A stretch of 64,000 nt of DNA from Acanthopleura granulata (GCA_016165875.1 JABBOT010000003.1:36644672-36708671), one strand, 5' to 3'. Shown: positions 50,626 to 63,579, counted from the stretch's first letter. Notes: generated by a model from the sequence alone, not told the origin. Numbers and translations are program-made.

Positions 50626-50736
50626 TCAGAGCACACAGTTTACTGCATGACAGCGTAGTGGGTGACAAGAACGCAGTTGTTTTCGGGGAGCTTTTCCTCC
50701 TGTAGATTTACGGGCAGTCTGCTTTGTACGGGCCAT
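50626..50736 (-). pseudogene. Truncated H3: tail-only chimeric frame
   Basis: The ATG and the first 21 codons of H3 are intact ([21 protein letters not shown], the N-terminal tail through K18). At base 50,673 homology stops and the frame runs 15 codons into unrelated sequence (RSCHPLRCHAVNCVL) to TGA. There is no histone fold and no stem-loop. The promoter is preserved. The break is the left end of the ~6.8-kb tandem duplication whose other copy contains full-length H3 copy e. It is most likely a dead fragment, though a short transcript could still be made. Confidence 0.9.
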
Positions 50737-50797
50737 GTCGTCTGATGATCTGATTTGCAAAAGATGATCAAGTGTAACCTCACGGTGGAAGACCGAA

Positions 50798-50963
50798 GAT
50801 TATATACCTGTGGTGTCAGTCTTGTGGCCGTCTTTCATTGGTTCGACTTTGACAGGGCTTCTATCTGATTGGAGGAAATATCTGGCTGCTGATTGGTTGG
50901 ATATTAATACGGCCATTGGTCAGTTTTGGCGGTGACTGAACCAGCAGCTAAATTCAGAATCCT
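50798..50963 (-). promoter_or_regulatory. Preserved promoter of the truncated H3
   Basis: TATATAAT (50,799-50,806), CCAAT boxes at 50,837, 50,868, 50,892 and 50,915, the E2F-like TTTTGGCGG (plus reading) at 50,924-50,932 and AGGATTCT at 50,956-50,963, all matching the H3 copy e promoter. Confidence 0.78.
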
Positions 50964-52977
50964 TGAAGACCTATTGAAAAATATTATGTAATGCTCACCT
51001 TTTTCGCCATGGAGCCAGGCTTGATGATGGTTTACAGCTAGGCTTTACATTATCTTTAATCAAAGTCAAGATTTAAAATCACAAATTCCGCCCAAATTTT
51101 ATACGTGTGAAACGGTCTCAAATTTCATTTTGCACGGGCTCTCTGGAGGTGACCTTTGTGTGACAAAATTTCGTGAACATGCCATTTTTGTAAAAATTGG
51201 TGGTTGAGGTGCGTAAATATGCATACATGTATACACTTTGGTGTATCTCGCCGTATAAAGTCGTTCATATTCATTTTGTTGAAGAAATTTTACCTGTAGA
51301 CGAATAATTTGAATTGAGTTTTTATGATAAAAATTGTATGGTGTCTATTGTGTGTGGAGTAACCCTTACGAACAGGTATGCGGAAAAAATATCCCAACAC
51401 CTTGGAACTCGCAAGGAATTTAATTGGATGTCTCTTATAGACAACAAAGACTGAGAACGCCTTTTTCATGGGTCCTTCTGGCCCCTGGGATTCAAATGGT
51501 TAAGACTTTGAAGTTTTATAAAGAAATATGACTTCCAAGTCTTGCATAACAAGCTATATGTACTTCCAGATTATTTGCCACTAGAATGACGATTTAATAC
51601 CATACGTGTATCTTAGAGAATAGTGAATGGTATAATTATAAAAAGGTATTTTCCTTACGTTTGCGTGAGGTGATATATTTTACAAACAGATGTACAGCTT
51701 TGTGAATCACTATAGTAATTGGTAATAGCTAGGTTTTGGAATGTCCACAGATATGCTCCGTTTAAATTATGTTGAAATCCTGAAGAGAATCTTAAACTGT
51801 AGAGCCACGTTTTGCTACTCCAGACAACGTCCAATTATGCCTGTCTTGTGTGTGTGTTTACCTCGAATGTCCTGCAGTTTTGAGAAAAATTACTGACATC
51901 TTTTTCAGAACAAAGAACTGCCGTCCAGTAACAGCTGAGAAAACATTGTGTGTATTGTGAGCGTCCATAGAATAACACTGAGTAACAGGTGGTGCTATTG
52001 TGCCTATCATCTGAGAAGAAAATGTCGCCGGTGCAGTGGGAACTGCGACATTTCACTCACAAACGGGACCCCAAGAGCTGTTCTCTCCCATTGTGCACAA
52101 TTTGGGTAGTCCCCCTCTCCCCCTCCCCCCAACACCCTATACACACACATCCAGATACCCCACGATGAAGGTTGCACTTATGGCACCTGTGAATCAGTGG
52201 GAAATTTAATGTGTGCACTCGGCAGCAAACTTTTGTCTTGATTAAGGTTAACTGATGACTACACCAACATTCTGTCAGTATTTTTATTAGTTAAAGTGAC
52301 AGAAGGCTCATGTTCTCGGTTAAGTTTGCCAAAAAGGTTAGACAGTATTGTGTTTACTTCGGTAAAGTAATATTTTCTTGGAGAAGAAAGTTGACATTTG
52401 ACCATGCTCCGTAAAAAGATGCAGTGTTTTTCACACTTGTACTTGTTATAACTGAAACACATAGTGTTAAAAGAGTGTGCCGTCTCTATGTTGTTACGTG
52501 TTATATGACATTCTACGCAGAACAACTACGCCGCAACATATAAACAGCTGATATCTCCTAGTCTCTCATAAGCGTAAAAGGATGGACGCCTTCACATGCC
52601 CCACACTTCAAACGAAGACAATTCAGCAAAGGATTCATACAAATTCATACAAAAGAGAATTTTGTAATGCCTTCAAAGAACATGACCCCAGTCATGAGCT
52701 GTGTTTCTCTTTAGGTTTAGTGAAATATACTGGATTTGTTTCCTTCAGTTTGTTGTTATTTGTCGAGATAATGTACTTACATATATCTACAAAATGGGTT
52801 GGAAAATAGTCTTGAGATTATTTTCCCGGAACGCCAATTTTGGTTGACGACTGATATACGAATGTCGGTGTGGATGCCTACATCTAATTACATTTGCCCC
52901 ACCTCTGAACATGAGGCTAATTCACATCAGTTAAACAATGAGCTTAGATTGAGAAGTCACTTTCGGCAGTTATGGTT
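50964..52977. other. Spacer, first copy of the duplicated unit
   Basis: Colinear with 57,779-59,903: for example CCGCCCAAATTTTATACGTG, AACACCTTGGAACTCGCAAG and AGAAAATGTCGCCGGTGCAG occur in both. The second copy has extra sequence (about 59.10-59.35 kb) and a 12-bp repeat gain. No gene is called; shared short frames carry no domain. Confidence 0.65.
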
Positions 52978-52993
52978 GGCCCTGAAAAGGGCC
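52978..52993 (-). terminator. Histone 3' stem-loop of H1 copy 4
   Basis: GGCCCTTTTCAGGGCC on the minus strand, 36 nt after the stop, followed by CCAACCATAACTGCCGAAAG. Confidence 0.95.
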
Positions 52994-53029
52994 GTTGGAA
53001 AGGGAAAGGGAATGCTCAACAGGGCTTGT

Positions 53030-53620
53030 TCAGGCCTTTGTTTTCTTCGCTGCTGGCTTTTTCGTGGCTGGTTTCTTGGTGGCTGTTTTCTTCGGGGACT
53101 TGGTTGGTTTCTTAGACGTAGGTTTCTTTGCAGCCTTCTTCGGAGATTTCGTCTTTTTGACGACTTTTTTGGCCGGAGATTTGACTTTCTTAGCAGCTGG
53201 CTTCTTGGTCACTTTTTTGGGCGATTTTGTCTTCTTAGCGGCTGGCTTTTTTGCTGCTGGCTTCTTAGCAGCCGGTTTTTTGACGGCGGGTTTCTTTGGC
53301 TTGACCGGGGCTTTCTTAGCGGCTTCTCCCAGCTTAAAAGATCCCGTGGCCCCTGTCCCCTTTGTCTGTTTCAACATACCGGACTGGACCCCACTTTTCA
53401 GGGCAAGCTTCAAATGTGTGTTGACCGTCTTCTCGTCTCCCACCTTGTAGTTGGCGACGATGTACTTCAAAATCTTGCTCCTTGATGATCCTCCCCTCTC
53501 TTTCAGATCCTTGAGAGCGGCTGCCACCATCTCGCTGTATTTGGGATGGTCAGCTGGCTTCTTGGGCTTGGTGGCCTTCTTCACCTTCTGGATGACCGGA
53601 GCTGGAGCTGTGTCAGTCAT
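53030..53620 (-). CDS. H1: Histone H1, copy 4
   Basis: Linker histone of 196 residues. The start is ATG 53,620 (MTDTAPAPVIQ); the frame extends upstream only to a GTG. The globular domain (SEMVAAALKDL, SRSKILKYIVANYKV, GTGATGSFKLG) is followed by a tail with three KPAAKKPAAKK-type modules and KSPKK/KSPAKK sites. It differs from copy 5 by a single residue in the whole protein (VAAALK against VVAALK), because the two lie in the two halves of the tandem duplication. Long plus-strand frames over this gene are antisense shadows of its lysine/alanine-rich tail. Confidence 0.97.
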   Translation of the reverse strand: MTDTAPAPVIQKVKKATKPKKPADHPKYSEMVAAALKDLKERGGSSRSKILKYIVANYKVGDEKTVNTHLKLALKSGVQSGMLKQTKGTGATGSFKLGEAAKKAPVKPKKPAVKKPAAKKPAAKKPAAKKTKSPKKVTKKPAAKKVKSPAKKVVKKTKSPKKAAKKPTSKKPTKSPKKTATKKPATKKPAAKKTKA

Positions 53621-53713
53621 GGTGAATAAATGTAGCTGTTGAGTTCTCGTCACTCTGGCTGTTGCGCTTGGAATGCTTCACGACTGCTGTCCAGTTGTTA
53701 TTCAAAGCCAGAG

Positions 53714-53774
53714 CGCGGACCGCGTTGAAAGCACTTGCACCGAGCGTTGATCATCTAAAACGAAGTTTGTGTTT
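53714..53774 (-). promoter_or_regulatory. H1 copy 4 promoter: palindrome and H1 box
   Basis: CGCGGACCGCG (53,714-53,724) and minus-strand AAACACA (53,768-53,774), 54 bp apart. The TATA position reads TTTGAATAAC, a weak match. Confidence 0.82.
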
Positions 53775-56700
53775 GTTTGCATCAACTTCAATGAAAATAT
53801 CACTGAATCTTGTAATGATGTAACTGAAATATTGCATTGGATATGTTTTTACGTTATTTATCAATGGGTATTTCACGTTTAAAATAAATCAGCGAAGTAC
53901 TTTGTTTGGCAAAATGAAATATATTCACCTAGTACTGGATTTTATTGTCACTCATCTAACAAATATTTGTGTTTTGCGAACAAATAACAAATTTATTAAG
54001 ATTCTAAACGTTTACTGACCATAGCACGGGGTTGTTGTATTTTTCAAAGGTATTATGACCTTTACTTTTAATGGTAGTTTAGGAAGTTATTGCAACGATT
54101 TGGATCCACATGTAACGTTTAACTCAGTGTTAGGTACCCGCCGAATAGACAATTGTGATTGGAATAGGTCACCTCCACTTCTCATGTTACCTTAGTACAG
54201 ACGTTATCCTGACGTAGCCCTAATAAACATCATCACACTATACAAAGTCAAATTTTATGCTACACATTTTTGGGGGCTTTCTGTCACGCAATATATTCCA
54301 TCAGATATGCCAGGTTCAAACCCTATCTGCCCAAATAACCGATGGAGAGATAAACAAAGAAATATGTATCGAGTTTTGAATTGACAGTTTTTGTCTTTCC
54401 TTCTTGTCCACCTCTGTTCAAATTTTTCTTTCACTAGAATGTAGCTTCAGTATAACTACTCTGTTTGTAGCCTTTCCCCAAATATCTTTCCAATTCAGTA
54501 AAAACACATATAGTCTATTGCTGAAAGTTTCAACGACCAATTTTTGGACACACCACGGCCTTCCTGCATGCACTGCAAAAAAGCAAAAGAACGTAGTTTT
54601 ACAGCACAAAGCGATGTAACCTGGAAAAGTGGATTCAAGTGTAAAAATGATGTTGCAATTTCCGATGTTGGTGTACACTCCCTTGCAGTATCATTATAAC
54701 ATTTTCGGCAGTAATATGATAGTAGATAAAAGTGAAGATATCGATGTATACCTAACACCATAATGAAAACTTAGACGGTAAACTGATGCAATCTTCTGAG
54801 CTCTCGTGAAGTATGTTGTTGTTGTGTTATCTATCTTTCTTCAACTGCAGAGTTACATCCGGGCAGAAAAGCTAAAATCTGACATGATAGTATAGGCTGT
54901 GTACGTGTGGGTTCCGAGAGTGGCTCGATATGTTGGTGGCCTATAGACCATTAGAAGAGGTGTTCGTAAACAGGTGAATATGGGGTAAATACATGTATAC
55001 AGTTAACTTTGTCTCTACAGCAACGTGTAAATATACGGCAAATGTTACTTGTTACAAAATTGCCAGTTTTTTTCACTGTAAAATTACACTATGTGTTTTT
55101 GCAGTATAGTAAACCTAGTTTTAAGCTCCGTTTAAAGAAAGCCATCTTACGGCTTTCAGCGATAGCCTTGAATCTCACTGACATTGTATACGTCCAGTAC
55201 CAGGCGTGTATGGGGTGGGCTAGATTGGCCATTAATTGTCCACCGTCGACTGTTCACGAAATTCACATGTTTTTGTCATGTTGTTTTTGTCGCTCACGCT
55301 TTTATGATATTCTATCTTGAGAACATTCATTTGCGTGTTCGTATGTGAAGACGGATTAGGTGGGATGTCAACTAGACGAGAAAATTTCGCGCCAACATCA
55401 TTTAAAACAAACATGCAGTTGCAGTCTAACTGTTTTCTTTAGGGCGACATTTGTCCTCTGCGAGTCTCAAATCTCAACTGTGACATTCGATGAATGGTGA
55501 CACATCTTTCATTAACAACAAGACCCCCCCCACCCCCTCCCCATCTTGAGAACATACATATGCATGTATGTATGCGACGATGTATTAGGGGTTATGTCAA
55601 CCGGATGACAGAATTCCTCAACATGATCTCTTAAAACAAATATGCAGTGGTAGTCTAACTGCTTTCTTTCGACATTTGTCTTCTGGGTGTCTTCGTATGA
55701 CTTCACACCTCAAATGTGACATTCCATGAGTTGTGACAAAATTTGACATTCTTCATTAATAGTGCCTCTCCCGTCTCCCCCATCAGCGGCGTCTAGTTAG
55801 GACAGATTGCACAACGGGTTGCTTTCTACACAGCTTTTCCCGCTTAGAAAGTAACAACAAAGGAATGAAAGCGGTGCCTACACAAAGAAGCCTTCAACAG
55901 CTGTCCACTCAGTATTTTTGGCGGGAAGCACCCTATCAGTTACATGTACAACGGTGTATATTCAAATGTTGACTATTGAAATTGTAATATTTATTCAGTT
56001 AATAAAACAGATCCAAGGCAATCGGACATTGAATGGGATTTTTTTCTTTCTGTTGTGATCTTTGATGCTTCCTTCTGTTAAGTACATACACCACACATAC
56101 CTCAAGGTGTGAGAAATACACTGACAGCTCCACTCCCCCCCCCTCAAAAGTGAACCAATAAGACATTCAACAAAGATTAAAGTAAGAGATTCTCGGATAC
56201 AATACACAATACACTAGACACTAGGTACATTTGTAGTGGAAAAATAATTTTGTACCTATTCCAGGATAGACAGGTACATCGAGCTGTCTCTTGAGCTGTA
56301 GGGAAGACTAATGCTCACGTACTCAGGGGAACACTCCTCACTAATGTAGACAACACATAATTGTGAGGTATAAATGAATTTCCGATTAACCTTAAAAGTT
56401 TTATAATTTTCTCTTAAATATGCCAATTATCGAGAACATGAAATGAAAAGCAAAACCGGTGGAACAGTGCTTCTCAACACTTTACAATATAAGCATATTT
56501 TACAGCTTGGTTCCCAATTTAACCTCCCAAATTTATAGCCCACTCGTGTGGTTAAGATAATTTGGAGAATTTCTAGAGTGAGTCTAGAACAGAAGAGCAT
56601 AATGCCAATCTACCAATGCGTGTAGACTTACAATGATTGTTAAGAAAACTTAGAGCTGGCTTTATGAAATCTGACAAGAACACTAATTCGTGGTTCAGAC

Positions 56701-57092
56701 TTTTCCAGAGAATCCACAGCATTAATTATCATGGTTACTGTTGATCAGCAATGCCTCAAGATTAGTCAACCTGCTATTGTAGCTCCACCGGTGTGTTTTC
56801 TCTGCGTATTTGAATTCGTTAAGAGAATAAGATACCACTATTTTCCGTTTAAAAACATTTTGTGATTTTTCCAGTACTAATAGGAAAAGGGATTCAAAGA
56901 TATATGTAGTTGTATATAACATGTTATATACCCGCACTGTATCGTATTGGCGCGAGACATGGACATGGACAGTTTGTACATGGACAAAATGAATATGCAT
57001 ATTGGTACACAGCTAGCATAATGTGTAATGATGTCATGCCTAAAGACTAATAAAATGCTTAGATTATGAAAGCCTCTTTCGAGGTTTTGGTT
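53775..57092. other. Spacer between H1 copy 4 and H3 copy e
   Basis: The left and middle parts are colinear with 60.7-62.9 kb. Two 230-bp direct repeats lie at 55,311-55,540 and 55,541-55,775. The rest (56.0-57.09 kb) is AT-rich with no recognised feature. Confidence 0.6.
55311..55775. repeat. 230-bp tandem duplication in histone spacer
   Basis: Both units begin ATCTTGAGAACAT and contain TCAAC.(A/G)GA.GA, TAAAACAAA.ATGCAGT and TCATTAA(C/T)A. A third, interrupted unit is at 61,588-62,690 in the duplicated half. Confidence 0.85.
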
Positions 57093-57108
57093 GGCCCTGA
57101 AAAGGGCC
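57093..57108 (-). terminator. Histone 3' stem-loop of H3 copy e
   Basis: GGCCCTTTTCAGGGCC on the minus strand, 32 nt after the stop; CCTCGAAAGAGG follows. Confidence 0.95.
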
Positions 57109-57140
57109 GTTGGAAAGGGTAAGGAAGTATCCCGTGAGAT

Positions 57141-57778
<638 letters not shown>

Positions 57779-59903
57779 TGAAGACCTATTGAAAAATATT
57801 ATGTAATGCTCACCATTTTCGCCATGGAGACAGGCTTGATGATGGTTTACAGCTAGGGTTTACATTATCTTTAATCAAAAACAAGATTTAAAATCACAAA
57901 TTCCGCCCAAATTTTATACGTGTGAAACGGTCTCAAATTTCATTTTGCACGGGCTCTCTGGAGGTGACCTTTGTGTGATAAAATTTCGTGAACATGCCAT
58001 TTTTGTAAAATTGGTGGTTGAGGTGCGTAAATATGCATACATGTATACACTTTGGTGTATCTTGCTGTATAAAGTCGTTCATATTCATTTTGTTGAAGAA
58101 ATTTTACCTGTAGACCAATAATTTGAATTGAGTTTTAATGATAAAAATTGTATGGTGTCTATTGTGTGTGTAGTAACCCTTACGAACAGGTATGCTGAAA
58201 AAATATCCCAACACCTTGGAACTCGCAAGGAATTTAATTGGATGTCTCTTATAGATAAAGGAAGACTGAGAACGCCTTTTTCGTGGTTGCGTTGGACCCT
58301 GAGATTCAAATGGTTAAGACTTTGAAGTTTTATAAAGAGATATGACTTGCAATATAACAAACTATATCTACCTCAAAATTGCTTGCCACTGGAATTTAAT
58401 ACCATACGTGTATCTTGGAAAATAGTGAATGGTACAATTATAAAAGGTATTTTCTTTACGTTTGCATGAGTTGATATATTTTACAAACAGATGTACAGCT
58501 TTGTGAATCACTATAGTAACTAATAATAGCTATGTATTAGAATGTCCACAGATCTGTTGAATTGAAATTACTAGTATGTTGAAATCTTGAAGGCAATCTT
58601 AAACTGTAGAGCCACGTTTTGCTACACCAGGCAACGTCGAATTATGCATTTCTTGTATGTGTATTTAACTGAAATATCCTGAAATTTTGAGAAAAATTAC
58701 TGACATCTTTTTCAGAGCATAGAACTGCCGTCGTGTAACAGCTGAGAAAAGATTGTGTGTATTGCGAGAGTCCATAGAATAACACTGAGTATAACACTGA
58801 GTAACAGGTGATGCTATTGTGTCTATCATCTGAGAAGAAAATGTCGCCGGTGCAGTGGGAACTGCGACATTTCACTCACAAACGGGACCCCAAGAGCTGT
58901 TCTCTCCCATTCTGTACAATTTGGCTCCCCCCCCGTCTCTTCCCCCCTCCCCCAAAACCCTAAACACACACATGAAGATATCTCACGGTGAAGGTTGCAC
59001 CTGTGAATCAATGCGAAATTTAACGTGTGCACTCGGCAACGGGCTTTTGTCTTGACGCAGGTTAGCTTATGACTACTCCAACATTCTGTGGTATTTTCAC
59101 TATCCTCATTAAATTTGATAAAGTATTTTTTCTAACAACCACTACAACTGTGAAAGTTGACATTTGATTTTGCTACATTGACTATCATGAAAACGCAGCC
59201 ATTTTGTCTGGGATGTGACGTAATTGTTTCGAGTGCAGAATACTCTTCTCACACGAAACTGTAGTAAGCTGGTAGGGTTGTGGTTGAAAAGTATATATGT
59301 AACTTTAGATCATGAAATGAAGTAGAAACTTACTCTCTTCACAAAACAACGGCCCGGAAAAATATGCAGTGTTTTTCACACTTGTAGTATTTATAATTGA
59401 AACACATATCGTTAAAAGCGTGTACCTATGTTATTACTTGTTATATTGACATTCTGCTCAGAACAATTACACCACAACATATAAACAGCTGATATCTCCT
59501 AGTCTCTCATAAGCGTAAAAGGATGGACGCCTTTACGCGCTCCACAGGATTCATACAAATCAAACAGTATTTGGAATCAAAAGAGAATTTTGTAATCTTT
59601 TCAAAGAACATGGCCTCAGTCATGAGCTGTCTTTCACTTTAGGTTTAATGAAATATACTGGATTTGTTTTCTTCAGTTTGTTGTTATTTGTCGAGATAAT
59701 ATACTTACATATGTGTACAAAACGGGTGGGAAAATAGCCTTGGGATTATTTTCGGAACGCCTATTTTAGTTGACGCCAGATATACGAATGTCGGTGTGGA
59801 TGCCTACATCTAATTACATTTGCCCCACCTCTGAACATGAGGCTAATTCACATCAGTTAAACAATGAGCTTAGATTGAGAAGTCACTTTCGGCAGTTATG
59901 GTT
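57779..59903. other. Spacer, second copy of the duplicated unit
   Basis: Colinear with 50,964-52,977 but with an added segment at roughly 59.10-59.35 kb and local indels. No gene is called. Confidence 0.65.
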
Positions 59904-59919
59904 GGCCCTGAAAAGGGCC
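59904..59919 (-). terminator. Histone 3' stem-loop of H1 copy 5
   Basis: GGCCCTTTTCAGGGCC on the minus strand, 36 nt after the stop, with the same CCGAAAG downstream element as copy 4. Confidence 0.95.
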
Positions 59920-59955
59920 GTTGGAAAGGGAAAGGGAATGCTCAACAGGGCTTGT

Positions 59956-60546
59956 TCAGGCCTTTGTTTTCTTCGCTGCCGGCTTTTTCGTGGCTGGTTT
60001 CTTGGTGGCTGTTTTCTTCGGGGACTTGGTTGGTTTCTTAGACGTAGGTTTCTTTGCAGCCTTCTTCGGAGATTTCGTCTTTTTGACGACTTTTTTGGCC
60101 GGAGATTTGACTTTCTTAGCAGCTGGCTTCTTGGTCACTTTTTTGGGCGATTTTGTCTTCTTAGCGGCTGGCTTTTTTGCTGCTGGCTTCTTAGCAGCCG
60201 GTTTTTTGACGGCGGGTTTCTTTGGCTTGACCGGGGCTTTCTTAGCGGCCTCTCCCAGCTTAAAAGATCCCGTGGCCCCTGTCCCCTTTGTCTGTTTCAA
60301 CATACCGGACTGGACCCCACTTTTCAAGGCAAGCTTCAAATGTGTGTTGACCGTCTTCTCGTCTCCCACCTTGTAGTTGGCGACGATGTACTTCAAAATC
60401 TTGCTCCTTGATGATCCTCCTCTCTCTTTCAGGTCCTTGAGAGCAGCTACCACCATCTCGCTGTATTTAGGATGGTCAGCTGGCTTCTTGGGCTTGGTGG
60501 CCTTCTTCACCTTCTGGATGACGGGAGCTGGAGCTGTGTCAGTCAT
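59956..60546 (-). CDS. H1: Histone H1, copy 5
   Basis: Linker histone of 196 residues, start at ATG 60,546. It is identical to copy 4 except for one valine in place of alanine (SEMVVAALKDL). The mismatches between the two genes cluster in the 5' part of the globular domain (60,405-60,530), where copy 5 looks more like copies 2 and 3 (SEMVVAALK), while the tail halves are almost identical. This patchiness could reflect gene conversion. It is the right-hand, most upstream gene of the array. Confidence 0.97.
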   Translation of the reverse strand: MTDTAPAPVIQKVKKATKPKKPADHPKYSEMVVAALKDLKERGGSSRSKILKYIVANYKVGDEKTVNTHLKLALKSGVQSGMLKQTKGTGATGSFKLGEAAKKAPVKPKKPAVKKPAAKKPAAKKPAAKKTKSPKKVTKKPAAKKVKSPAKKVVKKTKSPKKAAKKPTSKKPTKSPKKTATKKPATKKPAAKKTKA

Positions 60547-60639
60547 GGTGAATAAATGTAGCTGTTGAGTTCTCGTCACTCTGGCTGTTGCGCTTGGAAT
60601 GCTTCACGACTGCTGTCCAGTTGTTATTCAAAGCCAGAG

Positions 60640-60700
60640 CGCGGACCGCGTTGAAAGCACCTGCATCGAGCGTGGATCATCTGTAAAGAAGTTTGTGTTT
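60640..60700 (-). promoter_or_regulatory. H1 copy 5 promoter: palindrome and H1 box
   Basis: CGCGGACCGCG (60,640-60,650) and minus-strand AAACACA (60,694-60,700), 54 bp apart as at copy 4; weak TATA (TTTGAATAAC). Confidence 0.82.
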
Positions 60701-63102
60701 GTTTGCACCAACTTCAATGAAAATATCGCTGAAACTACTAATGATGTAACTTAAATTTTTGATTGGATATGTTTTTATGCTATTTTCAATGTGTATTTCA
60801 CGTTTAAAATAAATGAGCGAAGCACATTGTTGGACAGATTTAAAAATTTCTCAGCTAACGTTGCATTTTTTTGTCACCGATCTAACAAATATTTGTATTT
60901 TGCAAGCAAATAATAAGTTAATAAAGCTACTTTATGTCTAGTAACGATATCACTGGGTTGTTCTTTTTTCAAAGGTCTCATTTTCAGTATCTTTAGAGAA
61001 ACATATGATGTTATTACAAGGATTTGGATCTGCATGTGATGTTTTACTTAATGGTAACTTCCCACCCAACTTGTAGTTGTGATCGGAATCAGTCAATGAC
61101 ACTCTGTGTAGTAGATAACCAAAACAAAAACAAAAAATAAAATCAACCACAACAAAGAAAAAAATGGCAAATGTGTATCGAGTTTTATATTGACGTTTTG
61201 GAGTCTTTGTTCCTTTTCTTTTTCGACCTTTCGCCAACTTTTTGTCTTTTACGTAATAGAACTATGTATGCTTCGGGTGTAGTTTGCGCCCAATGACATT
61301 CGGGTTCAATACAACTAGATTTCTGGTGGGCTTGACGTAGCTTTGAACAAGTAATTTTCCTACACTTGATTCGGCCTGTTTGCATAGTAAAACCGGTTTC
61401 CCATTATGTTGCTGGAAAGTCCTGTTACGGCTCTCAGGGATGACCTAGAGGAGCATTTACACAGCATAGTCTCGTAGAAGCAGAAAGTGGTGGGGAGGGG
61501 ATTAATGGTCGAGGAAGGACAGTGAAGGCGCCGTCGTTTGTTGACGAAAGCCACATGTTTTTCGTGTGGCTCTCACGCATAAATTATTCTATCTTGTGAA
61601 CATACATGGGAGCCTATGTATGTGGAGGCGGATGGCCTGAGATCCCTATTAATTTTCCATAAGCGACAATATCAACGTTTTATGTTATAACTCAGTCCCA
61701 AATACTCCGTGGCCAGTAAGCACTGGTGCATACCTTGCGCAGCCCGTGCAAAAGCAGCCATAAAAAATTGACATACCCTGGGAGAGCTTCTTATCAACGC
61801 AAATGGAAGGTGACGGTGCACCAGAATCAATGCTTCCCGGCCGGGAGAGACGAAGCTAGATCCTTTCTATTTTTTGAGATATTTTCTTCTGCTCCCCTGG
61901 GCTGTCCTTTTTCATTTTTTTCTGCTTGGTGGGTGGTGTCAATGTGTAGGACAGGCTTCAAAGTTTGATTCCTGGTATACATTTGTGTGTTTTTCAGGAA
62001 ATGGAGGCTGATGCAGGCAAGGCAAATGTAGTAATAAATCTGGCCTCACTGATGTGTCACTGGGTGGGCTTGAACCCTGTCAGCTGTTTGTCAAATTTAC
62101 GAAAAATTTCATCGGTCATGCCCTATCAGGAATTTGACTTTTTCTTTGGAAATTTGAGTTTTCTTAGGGGACAAGGGCTATGATGCCCGCAGATTTAGGA
62201 ACAGTGCTGTGAGGCCAAACGTTGGCATGTAAGTAAATGGGAAATTAAATGTGCTGTGCCGCCAGGTGATTCGCTGAATTATTACCACCTGATACGTTGT
62301 GCCCTTTGGCCAAAATTTCGAACTTTCATCAGTAAACCTTATACTTCTCCGAAGTTCAGACAGTTTTCATCATTTTTAACCAAGCATGCACCTGTACACC
62401 AAAAACTGGTGGCTGGCAGCGTAACGAGACTCACTCAGCACCGTAAAATACACAGAATTACATTCCCTCCCAAAATGTGGAAGTGCTAATGGGGCACACA
62501 TTCTGAATTAAGTGGAATGTCAACCGGATGAGGGAATTTCTTGGCACCCTTAAAAACAAATTCGCAATTGTTGTCGAACTGTTTTGTTTTCGTTGACATT
62601 TATCTTTATCGGTGGGTCTCCCGCTGACCTCAAATGTCAACTGAGACTTTCAATGAGTGGAGACAAAAGAGGACATCCTTTATTAACAGCGTGCCCCCTC
62701 CCCTCGGAGCGGGAACCCCACCCTACCCCTAGCCAGCGGCTAATTAAGATTGCAGGCCTTTCCCCTGATGATTACTTAACTGGTCGTTTTCTCTATAGCT
62801 TTCCCACTTTAAAGAGAGACAACAAAAGGTATGACAGCCTGCCCGGAGGGGCTTGGTGCAAAGTGTTTGTGTAATGGCCATAAGATAAGGCCGTCTGGTA
62901 AACTGTACAGAGAACCTTTTCACAGTTTGCTTCAAGAAGATCATTTGGGCGGGATGACTCCACATCGCTTGTAATGGTGGGTCATTTGGGCGGGATGACT
63001 CCACATCGCTTATAATGGTGTAAATTTACATTTACATCACTGAAACAATAATAGGGCCTATATATTTTGTTCATCCTTTGAAATTTTCTCACGCCTAATT
63101 AC
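60701..63102. other. Right-hand duplicated spacer with an insertion
   Basis: Up to about 62.9 kb this follows 53.8-56.0 kb, except that about 870 bp (roughly 61,633-62,504) has no match in the first copy and interrupts the 230-bp repeat unit. No gene is supported. Confidence 0.55.
62941..63019. repeat. 41-bp tandem duplication
   Basis: TCATTTGGGCGGGATGACTC followed by CACATCGCTT.TAATGGTG occurs twice with a 41-bp period. Confidence 0.95.
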
Positions 63103-63154
63103 ATGGATTTTGATTTTGATGCTCCCTTTTGTCCAGAACCACTCATGTCTCAAG
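63103..63154 (+). CDS. Candidate first coding exon (weak)
   Basis: The ATG opens MDFDFDAPFCPEPLMSQ and ends at a strong donor, CAAG followed by GTAAGA. There is no homology I recognise and no partner exon in the remaining 0.8 kb. Chance is a real alternative. Confidence 0.22.
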
Positions 63155-63180
63155 GTAAGAAGACTAGACTGATCGCTCTC

Positions 63181-63203
63181 AGAGAGAGAGAGAGAGAGAG
63201 AGA
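63181..63203. repeat. (AG)n microsatellite
   Basis: Eleven uninterrupted AG dinucleotides. Confidence 0.97.
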
Positions 63204-63579
63204 ACTACTCTGAACTACTGAGTTCAACATCACTGGTGCACATGCATGCAGCTATACTAGATGTGCCACAGTTTTCTTGGACTCCGTTGCATATTAAAAG
63301 TTAAATAAATAAAACTTTCTTTTCTTCGAGAAAAGAGAGGTAATAAAGGGCACTGGTGCAACAGTACCAAGTGTATGAGTACATGCATGGGTGGGATTGG
63401 GGGTGGTGGGATTTGCAATGATGGAAGTGGGGTTTGAGAAAGTGCCGGTCTCACGCTTTCAGGTGGTTCGTGCAAAGGAACCCAGAATGTCTAAACCTGA
63501 AACAAAGAACGATGACACCTCGTTGGAGTAAGCCTCACCCCCCCCCCCCATCTCCATACCCTCAGTATCACTCTCACTC
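63204..63579. other. Window end, low-complexity rich
   Basis: Contains a 10-C run at 63,540-63,549 and a GGGTGGGATTGGGGGTGGTGGG tract (63,391-63,412). Nothing else recognised. Confidence 0.45.

Noticed and set aside
52799..53485. 228-codon and 151-codon plus-strand frames over H1 copy 4 (and similar frames over all H1 genes)
   Set aside because: They are antisense images of the lysine/alanine/proline-rich H1 tail, whose AAG/CCT/GCC codons rarely give stops on the other strand.
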